Source: Acrocarpospora macrocephala (GTDB lineage Bacteria; Actinomycetota; Actinomycetes; Streptosporangiales; Streptosporangiaceae). From it: a stretch of 61,316 bases of DNA. The notes beneath the pieces are model-generated. The model saw only the letters and a list, made by a program, of their open reading frames with translations. It did not search any database and was not told the origin of the DNA. The number at the start of each line of letters is the position of its first letter. The first letter of the stretch is position 1. The translations under genes were made by a program, and so were the position numbers. The DNA lies in contig NZ_BLAE01000071.1 of assembly GCF_009687865.1 (NCBI RefSeq), positions 1-61,316 of the forward strand. Direction: 5' to 3'. Below are positions 52,315 to 61,160 of this stretch, in pieces.

Positions 52315-52788
52315 ATGAGAGACGAAGAAGCGGCCCGCCAGTCGGCGGAGCGCATGGCGATGATGTTGGTGGACTGGGGGTTCCCCCGGATGCCCGCCCG
52401 GGTCCTGATGGCCGCCATGACGGCCGATGAGGAGCTGCTGACGGCGGCCGACATCGGCGAGCGCCTCGGCGTCAGTCCCGCGGCCGTCTCCGGCGCGGTC
52501 CGTTACCTGATCCAGCTGCGCATGCTCATCCGGGAACCGCTGCCGGGGTCGCGGCGGGATGTCTACCGGCTGCCGCCGGACGCCTGGTATGAGATCACGG
52601 CCCTCAAGGGCGCGCTCTTCAAGGTCCTGGCCGGCATGTCGGACGAGACGGTCCAGGCCCTCGGCGAACAGACCGCGGGCGGGCGGCGGATGGCCACCAT
52701 GCGCGACTACTTCCTCTTCGTCGAGGGAGAGATGCCGAAGCTGCTGGAGCGCTGGCGGAAGCACAAGGCCGACAACGGCCTTGACTGA
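52315..52788 (+). CDS. GbsR/MarR-family transcriptional regulator
   Basis: 157 residues: winged helix with PRMPARVLMAAMTADEELL, then LTAADIGERLGVSPAAVSGA as the HTH and a wing with REPLPGSRRDVYRL; the C-terminal helices (FKVLAGMSDETVQALG, MRDYFLFVEGEMPKLLERW) form the dimer interface. Typical of small actinobacterial repressors beside ABC exporters. ATG 52315 follows AGGGAGG at 4 bases. It probably represses the exporter and itself through the 16-bp palindrome. Confidence 0.93.
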   Translation: MRDEEAARQSAERMAMMLVDWGFPRMPARVLMAAMTADEELLTAADIGERLGVSPAAVSGAVRYLIQLRMLIREPLPGSRRDVYRLPPDAWYEITALKGALFKVLAGMSDETVQALGEQTAGGRRMATMRDYFLFVEGEMPKLLERWRKHKADNGLD

Positions 52789-52855
52789 CATGTCGTGTTA
52801 ACCAGATGAATTGGGCCTTGCCTGGTGGCAGGGCCCGGGGCTACGATCACGACAA

Positions 52856-52878
52856 CTTTTAGGAAACTTTCCTAAAAG
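52856..52878. promoter_or_regulatory. 23-bp palindrome upstream of the chitinase genes
   Basis: CTTTTAGGAAA (52856-52866) and TTTCCTAAAAG (52868-52878) are perfect arms around one base, 122 bases before the first chitinase start. The AGGAAA..TTTCCT core is like operators I recall for ROK-family repressors (CsnR type) of chitosan or chitin genes in streptomycetes; the regulator is not in the window. Confidence 0.7.
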
Positions 52879-52999
52879 AAACATCAACTACCGACCTCCC
52901 TCTGCGTCCCGTCACCAGACGCGCCCACACGGGCGGCCGCCCGTCCACCGGCCGCTCGGATCCGCATGCCTTCCCATCGACCCCCGCAGAGGTTGTGAC

Positions 53000-54631
53000 A
53001 TGCAGAGCAGGTTTGTCTGGCGTGTGCCGTCCGCGATCGTCGCCGTCGTGGTCGCCTTCGCCGCCGTCCTCTTCGCCGCCGGCCCCGCGCAGGCCGCGCC
53101 CAACACCGCCGTCTTCACCAAGGTCTCCGACTGGGGCACCGGGTGGGAGGGCAAGTTCGTCATCACCAACGGGGGCACCACCCCGATCAACGGCTGGTCG
53201 GTCGCCTTCAACCTGCCCGCCGGGTCCAACATCGGCTCCTTCTGGGACGCGGCGATGACCCGCAGCGGCCAGCGGTTCACCTTCACCAATGTCGGCTGGA
53301 ACGGCACCATCCAGCCAGGTGGAACCGCCAGTTTCGGCTTCAACGGCAGTCCTGGCGGCGCGGGTGCGGTGATCAGTAACTGCACCCTGAACGGCGCGGC
53401 CTGCGGTGGCGGCACCAACCCGTCGCCGTCGCCGTCACCCTCGCCGTCCCCGCCCGGGCCGAACGCCCCCGGCAAGCCCGGCACGCCGTCGGTCACCGGC
53501 GTCACCAACACCTCGATCTCGCTGTCCTGGGGCGCCTCCAGCGGCACCGTGACCGGCTACCGCGTCTACGAGGGCACGACCGTCCGCGCCACCGTCACCG
53601 GCACCTCGGCCACCCTCAGCGGGCTCGGCGTCTGCACCTCGCACACCTACACCGTGCGGGCCTACAACTCGGTCGGCGAGTCGACCGCCAGCGACCCGGC
53701 CAGCGGCTCCACCACCGGCTGCCCGATCGGCCCGCTGCCCAAGCACTTCCTCACCGGCTACTGGCACAACTTCGTCAACCCGGCCACCGAACTGCGCCTG
53801 TCCGCGGTCCCCAACGAGTACGACCTGATCGCCATCGCCTTCGGCGAGGCCACCACCACCCCCGGCCAGGTCGTCTTCGGCCTCGACCCCGGCCTGTCCA
53901 GCGCGCTCGGCGGCTACACCGACGCCCAGTTCCGGGCCGACGTGCAGACCCTGCACTCGCGCGGCAAGAAGGTCATCCTCTCGGTCGGCGGCGAGCTCGG
54001 CCGGGTCCAGGTGGCCAGCGCCACCGCGGCGGCCACGTTCGCCAACTCGGTCTTCGCCATCATGCAGAGCTACGGCTTCGACGGCGTCGACATCGACCTG
54101 GAGAACGGCCTCAACGCCCAGTGGATGGGGGAAGCCCTCCGGCAGCTGCGTACCAAGGCGGGTTCCAGCCTGATCATCACGATGGCCCCGCAGACGATCG
54201 ACATGCAGTCCACCGGGATGGAGTACTTCAAGCTCGCCCTGGCCATCAAGGACATCCTCACCGTCGTGCACATGCAGTACTACAACTCCGGTTCCATGCT
54301 CGGCTGCGACCAGTCCTTCGCGTACTCGCAGGGCACGGTCAACTTCATGACCGCGCTGGCCTGCATCCAGCTGGAGAACGGCCTGCGGCCCGACCAGGTG
54401 GCGCTCGGCCTGCCCGCCGGGCCCGGCGCGGCCGGGGGCGGCGTGATCTCGCCGTCGCTGGTCAACCAGGCGCTCACCTGCCTGGCGACCAGGACCAACT
54501 GCGGGAGCTTCGTGCCGCCGCGGGCGTATCCGGCCATCCGCGGCGCGATGACCTGGTCGATCAACTGGGACGCCAGCAACAACTGGAACTTCTCCCGGAC
54601 CGTCAAGCCGCACCTCGCGACGCTTCCCTAA
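53000..54631 (+). CDS. Secreted GH18 chitinase: CBM2-FnIII-GH18
   Basis: 543 residues. Signal peptide (to about residue 32, ending AGPAQA), CBM2 (about 33-135, NTAVFTKVSDWGTGWEGKF), (SP)n linker, fibronectin type III domain (about 155-238, TNTSISLSWGASSGTVTG), GH18 barrel (about 245-543). Catalytic motif D361-G-V-D364-I-D366-L-E368; E368 is the proton donor. AMTWSINWD marks the last barrel strand. Hydrolyses chitin with retention. ATG 53000 follows AGAGG. First of three tandem chitinase genes. Its CBM2 and FnIII are nearly identical to those of the third. Confidence 0.95.
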   Translation: MQSRFVWRVPSAIVAVVVAFAAVLFAAGPAQAAPNTAVFTKVSDWGTGWEGKFVITNGGTTPINGWSVAFNLPAGSNIGSFWDAAMTRSGQRFTFTNVGWNGTIQPGGTASFGFNGSPGGAGAVISNCTLNGAACGGGTNPSPSPSPSPSPPGPNAPGKPGTPSVTGVTNTSISLSWGASSGTVTGYRVYEGTTVRATVTGTSATLSGLGVCTSHTYTVRAYNSVGESTASDPASGSTTGCPIGPLPKHFLTGYWHNFVNPATELRLSAVPNEYDLIAIAFGEATTTPGQVVFGLDPGLSSALGGYTDAQFRADVQTLHSRGKKVILSVGGELGRVQVASATAAATFANSVFAIMQSYGFDGVDIDLENGLNAQWMGEALRQLRTKAGSSLIITMAPQTIDMQSTGMEYFKLALAIKDILTVVHMQYYNSGSMLGCDQSFAYSQGTVNFMTALACIQLENGLRPDQVALGLPAGPGAAGGGVISPSLVNQALTCLATRTNCGSFVPPRAYPAIRGAMTWSINWDASNNWNFSRTVKPHLATLP

Positions 54632-54641
54632 GGAATCCTCG

Positions 54642-56201
54642 ATGAACCGCATCCGGATGGCGGTGGCGGCGGCCGTGCTGACCATCGCCGGGGCGGTGCT
54701 GGTGGCCCAGCCCGCCCGAGCAGCCAACATCGCGACGAATCCCGGGTTCGAGTCGGGCCTGGCCGGGTGGACGTGCGCCGCCGGGGCCCAGGCCGTGACG
54801 ACGCCCGTGCACGGCGGCACCAGGGCACTGGCCGCCACCCCGGCGGGCACCGACATCGCCCGCTGCCAGCAGACGATCACCGTGCAGCCGAACACCGCCT
54901 ACTCGCTGTCGGCCTGGGTCCGGGGGAACTTCGTGTTCCTCGGCGCGGTCGGGTTCAGCGAGACCTGGGCCGCGCCCGGCGCGGCGTGGACGCAGCTGAC
55001 CCGCAGCTTCACCACGGCGCCCGGGCAGACCAGCGTGACGATCTACGTCAACGGCTGGCACGGGCAGGGCACCTACTACGCCGACGACGTCGTCTTCGAC
55101 GGTCCCGGTACAGTGCCGCCCTCTCCGTCACCTTCCCCGTCCCCCTCACCGTCGCCGTCGCCGTCCCCCAGCCCGCCGCCTCCGGTGGGCAACCGGTGGA
55201 TGGTCGGCTACCTGCACGCCTCATTCGCCAACGGATCCGGATATATCCGGATGGCGGATGTGCCGAATGAGTGGGACTTCATCAACCTCGCCTTCGGCGA
55301 GCCCACCTCGGTCACCTCCGGCGACATCCGATTCAGCCAGTGCCCGGTCGCCGAATGCCCGAACGTCGAGACCGAAGCCCAGTTCATCGCGGGCATCCGG
55401 GCCAAGCAGGCCGCCGGCAAGAAGGTCCTGATCTCCATCGGCGGCCAGAACGGCCAGGTCCAGCTCACCACCACCGCCGCCCGCGACAAGTTCGTGCAGT
55501 CGGTCGGCGCGATCATCGACAGGTACGGCCTGGACGGCCTGGACATCGACTTCGAGGGCCACTCCCTCTACCTCAACCAGGGCGACACGAACTTCCGCAA
55601 CCCGACCACCCCGGTCGTGGTCAACCTGATCTCGGCGCTCCGCTCCCTCAAGACCAGGTACGGCTCCCGCTTCGTGCTCACCATGGCCCCCGAGACGTTC
55701 TTCGTCCAGCTCGGCTACCAGTTCTACGGACCCGGCACGGGCGGCGCCGACCCGCGCTCCGCCTCCTACCTGCCGGTCATCCACGCCATGCGCAACGACC
55801 TCACCCTGCTGCACGTGCAGGACTACAACTCCGGCCCGATCATGGGCCTGGACAACCAGTACCACACCATGGGCGGTCACGACTTCCACGTCGCGATGAC
55901 CGACATGCTGCTCGCCGGCTTCCCGGTCCGGGGCAACACCGCCGACGTCTTCCCCGCGCTGCGCCAGGACCAGGTCGCCATCGGCCTGCCCGCGGCGCCG
56001 TTCGCCGGCAACGGCTTCACCACCGTGGCCGAGGTGCAGAAGGCGTTCACGTGCCTGGCCAAGGGGACCGGGTGTGGGACCTACCGCCCGCGCGGGGTCT
56101 ATCCGAACCTGCGGGGCCTGATGACCTGGTCGATCAACTGGGACAAGTACAACGGGTTCGAGTTCTCCCGCAGCCATCGTCCGTACCTCAACGCGCTCTG
56201 A
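54642..56201 (+). CDS. Secreted GH18 chitinase with N-terminal CBM4/9- or CBM16-like jelly-roll module
   Basis: 519 residues. Signal peptide (to ARA, about 27), a jelly-roll carbohydrate-binding module (about 28-150; NIATNPGFESGLAGWTC and GTYYADDVVFDG), (SP)n linker, GH18 domain (about 178-519). Catalytic motif D298-G-L-D301-I-D303-F-E305. Unlike its neighbours it has no CBM2 or FnIII. Ten bases after the first chitinase gene, so probably on the same transcript. Different binding modules suggest complementary action on chitin forms. Confidence 0.94.
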   Translation: MNRIRMAVAAAVLTIAGAVLVAQPARAANIATNPGFESGLAGWTCAAGAQAVTTPVHGGTRALAATPAGTDIARCQQTITVQPNTAYSLSAWVRGNFVFLGAVGFSETWAAPGAAWTQLTRSFTTAPGQTSVTIYVNGWHGQGTYYADDVVFDGPGTVPPSPSPSPSPSPSPSPSPSPPPPVGNRWMVGYLHASFANGSGYIRMADVPNEWDFINLAFGEPTSVTSGDIRFSQCPVAECPNVETEAQFIAGIRAKQAAGKKVLISIGGQNGQVQLTTTAARDKFVQSVGAIIDRYGLDGLDIDFEGHSLYLNQGDTNFRNPTTPVVVNLISALRSLKTRYGSRFVLTMAPETFFVQLGYQFYGPGTGGADPRSASYLPVIHAMRNDLTLLHVQDYNSGPIMGLDNQYHTMGGHDFHVAMTDMLLAGFPVRGNTADVFPALRQDQVAIGLPAAPFAGNGFTTVAEVQKAFTCLAKGTGCGTYRPRGVYPNLRGLMTWSINWDKYNGFEFSRSHRPYLNAL

Positions 56202-56212
56202 TGGGACAGATC

Positions 56213-57793
56213 ATGAAATTTCGGTTCTTAGCTGGACGGCGAGTGGGGGCGACTCTCGCGGCGCTCGCGATCGCCTTCACCGGCGCGGTGGCCGTGGCCA
56301 CGCCCGCGCACGCGGCCCCCAACACGGCCGTCTTCACCAAGGTCTCCGATTGGGGCACCGGGTGGGAGGGCAAGTTCGTCATCACCAACGGGGGCACCAC
56401 CCCGATCAACGGCTGGTCGGTCGCCTTCAACCTGCCCGCCGGGTCCAACATCGGGTCCTTCTGGGACGCGGCGATGACGCGCAGCGGGCAGCGGTTCACC
56501 TTCACCAACGTGGGCTGGAACGGCACCATCAACCCGGGCGGGACCGCGAGCTTCGGCTTCAACGGCAGCCCCGGCGGCGCGGGCGCGGTCATCTCCAACT
56601 GCACGCTCAACGGCGCCTCCTGCGCCGGCGGCACCCCGCCGAATCCCGGAACCCCCGGCACGCCGGGCAACCCGTCGGTGACCGGAACCACCAACACCTC
56701 GATCTCGCTCTCTTGGGGCGCCTCCAGCGGCACCGTGACCGGCTACCGCGTGTACGAGGGCACGACAGTGCGCGCCACCGTCACCGGGACCAGCGCCACC
56801 CACTCCGGGCTCACTGCGTGCACGTCGCACACCTACACCATCAAGGCGTACAACGGGAACGGTGAGTCGGCGGCCAGCAACCCGGTCACCGGATCCACCA
56901 CCGGCTGCCCCCCGGCCACCGGCAAGATGCCCGGCGCGCCGTACCTGTTCATGGGCTGGGGCGACCCGCCCGCGCCCGCGACCATCATGAGCACCACCGG
57001 CGTGCGCTCCTTCACCATGGCGTTCATCCTGTCCAGCGGCGGCTGCAACCCGGCCTGGGACGGCAACCGGCCGCTCACCGGCGGCACCGACGCGGCGGCC
57101 ATCTCGGCGATCAAGGCCGCGGGCGGCAGCGTGCAGATCTCGTTCGGCGGCTGGCAGGGCAACAAGCTCGGCCCCAACTGCGCCACCCCGGCCGCCTTCG
57201 CGGGCGCGGTGCAAACCGTCATCAACGCGGTCGGCCCGGCCGTCGTCGACTTCGACATCGAGAACTTCGACGAGTTCGAGAACTACACCGTGCAGGACCG
57301 CATCCTGAACGGCCTCAAGATCGTCAAGCAGAACAACCCGAACGTCAAGGTCGTCGTCACCTTCGGCACCACGACCACCGGGCCGAACTCGCACGGCATC
57401 CGCCTGATCAACCAGGCCAGGGCGCTGAACGTGCCGATCGACAACTACACGATCATGCCGTTCGACTTCGGCAGCTCCAACATCCAGAACGACACCATCA
57501 ACGCCTCAGAAGGCCTGAAGAACGCGCTCAAGTCGGCGTGGGGCTGGACCGACGCGCAGGCGTACGCGCACATGGGCATCTCCGGCATGAACGGCCTGTC
57601 CGACCAGCAGGAACTCACCACCACCGCGGCCTGGACCGCGATCAGGGACTGGGCCAAGTCCAAGGGCCTGACCCGCTTCGCGTTCTGGGCGGTCAACCGC
57701 GACCGTCCCTGCCCAGGTGGCGGCGTGGTCTCCAACTGCAGCGGCATCGCCCAGACCGCCTGGGACTTCACCCGCATCACCGCCGGTTTCTGA
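56213..57793 (+). CDS. Secreted GH18 chitinase: CBM2-FnIII-GH18 (chitinase D-like)
   Basis: 526 residues. Signal peptide (KFRFLAGRR...ATPAHA), CBM2, short Pro/Gly linker without SP repeats, FnIII, and a smaller GH18 barrel (about 240-526). The catalytic motif is D346-F-D348-I-E350 in VVDFDIENFDE; SFGGWQGNKLG is the second barrel signature. This catalytic domain is of a different GH18 subfamily from the first two, while its CBM2-FnIII is nearly identical to that of the first. ATG 56213 is chosen; ATG 56201 overlaps the preceding stop. A strong terminator follows. Confidence 0.94.
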   Translation: MKFRFLAGRRVGATLAALAIAFTGAVAVATPAHAAPNTAVFTKVSDWGTGWEGKFVITNGGTTPINGWSVAFNLPAGSNIGSFWDAAMTRSGQRFTFTNVGWNGTINPGGTASFGFNGSPGGAGAVISNCTLNGASCAGGTPPNPGTPGTPGNPSVTGTTNTSISLSWGASSGTVTGYRVYEGTTVRATVTGTSATHSGLTACTSHTYTIKAYNGNGESAASNPVTGSTTGCPPATGKMPGAPYLFMGWGDPPAPATIMSTTGVRSFTMAFILSSGGCNPAWDGNRPLTGGTDAAAISAIKAAGGSVQISFGGWQGNKLGPNCATPAAFAGAVQTVINAVGPAVVDFDIENFDEFENYTVQDRILNGLKIVKQNNPNVKVVVTFGTTTTGPNSHGIRLINQARALNVPIDNYTIMPFDFGSSNIQNDTINASEGLKNALKSAWGWTDAQAYAHMGISGMNGLSDQQELTTTAAWTAIRDWAKSKGLTRFAFWAVNRDRPCPGGGVVSNCSGIAQTAWDFTRITAGF

Positions 57794-57805
57794 CCGGCCC
57801 CGAGC

Positions 57806-57850
57806 TGTACGGCTCACGCCCGCGCCGGGACGCCGGGCGTGAGCCGTACA
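57806..57850 (+). terminator. Terminator after the chitinase cluster
   Basis: 17-base perfect arms, TGTACGGCTCACGCCCG (57806-57822) and CGGGCGTGAGCCGTACA (57834-57850), with an 11-base loop, 12 bases after the stop. No long T-run. Confidence 0.8.
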
Positions 57851-57916
57851 TTCACTGGAAGATTTCGGCGCCCGGGTGGCTGAGCCCCCCGGGCGTCGGG
57901 CAGTCTTAAGGCCGTC

Positions 57917-59221
57917 ATGGACTACGCAATCCCCACGGGCCTCGTTCTCGTCACCGGTGTCGTGCTCGCCATCCTCGCGCAGCGGAGGGGGTGGAATCCC
58001 TCCCTCGCTGTCGCGCTGAGCGTCGGCCTCGCGGTCCGCGTGCTGATCATGCTGCTCTCGGCCGCGGACCACTGGCAGCCGATCGACTACGTCAACAGCT
58101 TCCGCCCGGCCGGCGAGGCCATCCTCAACGGCGGTAACCCGGTCAACAGCGGCTGGCACTTCCTGCCCACCATTCCGTATGTGTACGGACTGCTGCTGTG
58201 GCTCGGCATCCCCTGGGAGATCGCCGGACGACTGGTCACCGTGGTCGCCGACCTGATCCTCATCCCGCTGGTCGGACGGCTGGCGGGCGGGGCCAAGGCC
58301 AACCTGCGGGCCTTCCAGTACGCGTGCAATCCGCTGGCCATCCTGGTCGCGTCCGTGCACGGGCAGGTCGAGCCGGTGTCGCTGGTGTTCGCGGTCGCGG
58401 CCTATGTCGTGGCGCGCGGGCCGGGGGAGTGGACCAGGGGCGAACCCCTGCTCGACCGGCCGTCCCGCATGTGGCGGAGCTTCGTCACCGATCGGCTGGC
58501 CACCCGGCGGGCGTTCTATGCGGGCCTGCTGATGGGCCTGGGACTGTGCGCCAAGAGTTGGCCCGCCATCCTGATTCCCGGCCTGCTCATGTTCCTGCCC
58601 GGGGTGCGCTCGCGGATCGTGGCCATGGTCGGTGTCGCCGTGCCGCCGGTGCTCTTCCTGCTCACCATGCCGCTCGGCGGCTGGGTGCGCTGGGATCAGC
58701 TGGCCGAGGTGCTCAAGACGATCAGCCTGCGGCCCAGTGACGTGCGCCCGATCACCGGCGACTGGGGGTGGACCGCGGTCTCCAGCGGCGGAGAATGGGA
58801 CCTGAGTTCCTGGAAGCTGAAGGTCGGGCAGTATCTGATCTACGCCGTCGCGGCGTTCTGCCTGTACTGGTGGCGCAAGGCCGATCCGATCGACGTCACC
58901 ATCGCCATCCTGCTCGGGTTCATGATCGTCACGCCGCGGCTTGGCGCGCAGTACCTGCTGTGGTTCATGCCGTTCCTGGTCGCCCGGCCGACCCGGTTCG
59001 CGTGGCCGGCCATCATCGGGTGCTCGCTCTGGGCGGCCACCGGCTACCTGGTGCTGACCCAGTTCTGCTGTGAGCAGTGGGGCGCCCTGCACGCGCCGTG
59101 GGCGGTGAGCTCGGTGCTGGTCTTCCCGCTGATCATCGCCGCGATGCCGTGGAACCGCCGCGACGCGGCTCCGGTCGAACCAGTGGTCTCGCCTCAGTTG
59201 AGTATGAGCCGGACCAAGTGA
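57917..59221 (+). CDS. GT-C-type multi-span membrane protein (GT87-like)
   Basis: 434 residues with about 11 membrane segments. The pattern is of polyprenyl-phosphate-sugar-dependent GT-C enzymes: an N-terminal helix, a loop with ILNGGNPVNSGWHFLPTIPYVYG (the D/N-rich first outside loop, with the Asp in DYVNSF), RLVTVVADLILIPLVGRL, and NPLAILVASVHGQVE. Actinobacterial relatives mannosylate or arabinosylate envelope glycans; the substrate here is unknown. Its 3' end overlaps a minus-strand hypothetical gene by 28 bases. Confidence 0.83.
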   Translation: MDYAIPTGLVLVTGVVLAILAQRRGWNPSLAVALSVGLAVRVLIMLLSAADHWQPIDYVNSFRPAGEAILNGGNPVNSGWHFLPTIPYVYGLLLWLGIPWEIAGRLVTVVADLILIPLVGRLAGGAKANLRAFQYACNPLAILVASVHGQVEPVSLVFAVAAYVVARGPGEWTRGEPLLDRPSRMWRSFVTDRLATRRAFYAGLLMGLGLCAKSWPAILIPGLLMFLPGVRSRIVAMVGVAVPPVLFLLTMPLGGWVRWDQLAEVLKTISLRPSDVRPITGDWGWTAVSSGGEWDLSSWKLKVGQYLIYAVAAFCLYWWRKADPIDVTIAILLGFMIVTPRLGAQYLLWFMPFLVARPTRFAWPAIIGCSLWAATGYLVLTQFCCEQWGALHAPWAVSSVLVFPLIIAAMPWNRRDAAPVEPVVSPQLSMSRTK

Positions 59222-59619
59222 CCGTGGCTTCGGAAGCCGGGCGGGTCGCCGTCCAGCACGCCGGTGACGCAGTCGAAGACGCCTGGTTCGCTTTGCCGTA
59301 CGAAGAAGACGGGCTCCGCGATCGCGGACAGGAGGCGGATTGCGGTCCGGTGCACCTCGATGGGCTTGATGTCCTTATTCTCGTTGGTCGGGGTGAGCGT
59401 TACCTCGTAGACGCCGTCGTCGAGCAGCTGCTCGGTGGTGAGCGTCCAGTCCTCGCCACACGCGCGGCGCAGGTGCGGAAGCAGGTGGGCCTCGGGCTCC
59501 TCGGTGACCCAGCCGTCCCGTTTCATCGTGTCCAGCAGGCTCTGGACCTGCGGATCCATAGCGGAGCCGTCCGCGATCCCGGTCTGCCGCTCGTCGATGT
59601 CCCAACGCCGCGTGGTCAT
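59194..59619 (-). CDS. Conserved small protein, unknown
   Basis: 141 residues, acidic and soluble, no signal peptide. Segments like DPQVQSLLDTMKRDGWVTEEPEAHLLPHL and CGEDWTLTTEQLLDDGVYEVTL with a following EVHRTAIRLLSAIAEPVFFVRQ look like an alpha/beta fold of a hypothetical family I do not recognise. Third-position GC bias is coding-like on this strand. It overlaps the end of the GT-C gene and is followed (on the minus strand) 10 bases upstream by the AI-2E gene start side. Confidence 0.7.
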   Translation of the reverse strand: MTTRRWDIDERQTGIADGSAMDPQVQSLLDTMKRDGWVTEEPEAHLLPHLRRACGEDWTLTTEQLLDDGVYEVTLTPTNENKDIKPIEVHRTAIRLLSAIAEPVFFVRQSEPGVFDCVTGVLDGDPPGFRSHGHLVRLILN

Positions 59620-59629
59620 GAGGCCGACC

Positions 59630-60685
59630 TTACGTCGCGGTCGGTTCCGTGGCGGGCAGCTCTCCCGAAATCAGGGCGGCCGCCATCGAACCGTTAGGAT
59701 CGCTGTCGATCAGGATGGCCCGGGCGAGCAGGCTGAGCGGAATCGCCAGCAACGCGCCGAGCGGCCCCAGCACGAACGCCCACACGATCAGTGACAGGAA
59801 TGTCGCCGTCGTGGACAGCCCCACCGCGTCGCCGAGGAACTTCGGCTGGATGAACGACTGGATCACCACATTGATCACGATGTACGCGATGATCACGAAG
59901 AGCATGGTCTGGAAGCCGCCTTCGAGCAGGCCGAGCAGCGCGGGCGGAACAAGACCCAGGATGAACCCGATGTTCGGGATGTAGTTCGTGATCAGCGCGA
60001 GGATTCCCCACAGCACGGGAAGCGGCACGCTCAGGATGTACAGCGCGATCACATCCAGGACCGCGCAGATCAGACCGAAGATCGTCGACACGATCAGGTA
60101 GCGGCGGGTCCGGTCGGTGAACGTGGTGAGCGCCTTGTACATCGCGGGGCGCCGGCTCTCGGAGGCCTTCATTATCTTGCTGTAGATCGGCGCGTCCAGG
60201 CTCATGGCCAGCAGCAGCACCACGATGAGGAACACGCTCGACAACACGCCGAGCAGCCCGGACAGCACGCTCTGCGCGACCCCGATGAGGTTGGCCGGAT
60301 TGAAGGAGGAGATCGCCTTGTTGATCTGCTCGCTCCCCATGCCGAGACCCGCCGCCCAGCGCTGCGCCTCGGTCACGAGCTCGCTGAACTTATCGGCGTA
60401 CTCCGGCGCGAGCAGGGCCAGCTGCGCCGCCGCGAGGGTGAGGATCGCCACCATGCCGAGCAGCACGAGCAGCACGACCGCCAGCGGAATCGCCACCAGC
60501 ACCCAGGTCGGCGCCTTCCGGCGGCCCAGCCAGTCGCGCAGCGGCGACACCGCGATCACGAGCACCAGAGCCAGCACCACCGGCCCGAGAATCGACCCGA
60601 CCGCTTGGATCCCCGCGAGTGTGATCACCGCTCCAGCGGCACAGAGCAGGACAATCAGCGCACGCGGCACTCGTAATTCGTTCAC
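59630..60685 (-). CDS. AI-2E family transporter
   Basis: 351 residues, about seven or eight membrane segments. SILGPVVLALVLVIAVSPLRDWL, GLICAVLDVIALYILSVPLPVLWGILALI and NVVIQSFIQPKFLGDAVGLSTTATFLSLIVW are the standard family blocks. Named after TqsA but most members probably transport other solutes. Its start lies 475 bases upstream of the divergent 16S rRNA gene. Confidence 0.92.
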   Translation of the reverse strand: MNELRVPRALIVLLCAAGAVITLAGIQAVGSILGPVVLALVLVIAVSPLRDWLGRRKAPTWVLVAIPLAVVLLVLLGMVAILTLAAAQLALLAPEYADKFSELVTEAQRWAAGLGMGSEQINKAISSFNPANLIGVAQSVLSGLLGVLSSVFLIVVLLLAMSLDAPIYSKIMKASESRRPAMYKALTTFTDRTRRYLIVSTIFGLICAVLDVIALYILSVPLPVLWGILALITNYIPNIGFILGLVPPALLGLLEGGFQTMLFVIIAYIVINVVIQSFIQPKFLGDAVGLSTTATFLSLIVWAFVLGPLGALLAIPLSLLARAILIDSDPNGSMAAALISGELPATEPTAT

Positions 60686-61160
60686 GATGCGTTTCTACCC
60701 GCTCGGGCCTGCAAAGATCCGGTGTTCTGGGCGGTACGGCCGTGGTTTGGGGCACGGGGGGCCGGAGATGATGTTAACCTTGAGGAGTCGGTGCGGCCCT
60801 GGTGTGGCCGTCGACTCTCTCTCACAAACCTCGTCTGGGTGTCGATTCGCTTGATGTCCGGAGAGCTGGTAAGTTAGAGGGGTTGCCCCGGATTCGGGGT
60901 GGTCCGAAGTCCCGCAAGATGATCAGGTCGGTGTCAAGTCGGTTGATTTGACAGAGATCGGGAAGCTTGCGAAGATCGTGACACAGCGTGAACGACACCT
61001 CCGGTTGAGAATCCTTCGATTCGAAGGCTGGATGTTCGTGTGCGTTTCTTGAGAACTCAACAGTGTGCTAAAAGCCAGTGCATGATGCACAACCCCGTCT
61101 ATTTGACGGATTCCTTTGGTTGAACATTATGTTTCAGCCGGAGATCTTCTTTTCAAGCAT
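60686..61160 (+). promoter_or_regulatory. rRNA promoter and leader region
   Basis: At least two promoter-like pairs: TTGATG (60851-60856), 17 bp, TTAGAG (60874-60879); and TTGACA (60948-60953), 17 bp, GAAGAT (60971-60976). Downstream, TTTCTTGAGAACTCAACAGTG (from 61045) is the conserved actinobacterial rRNA leader motif that precedes the 16S gene, probably part of antitermination and processing. No gene is seen in this stretch. Confidence 0.65.
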
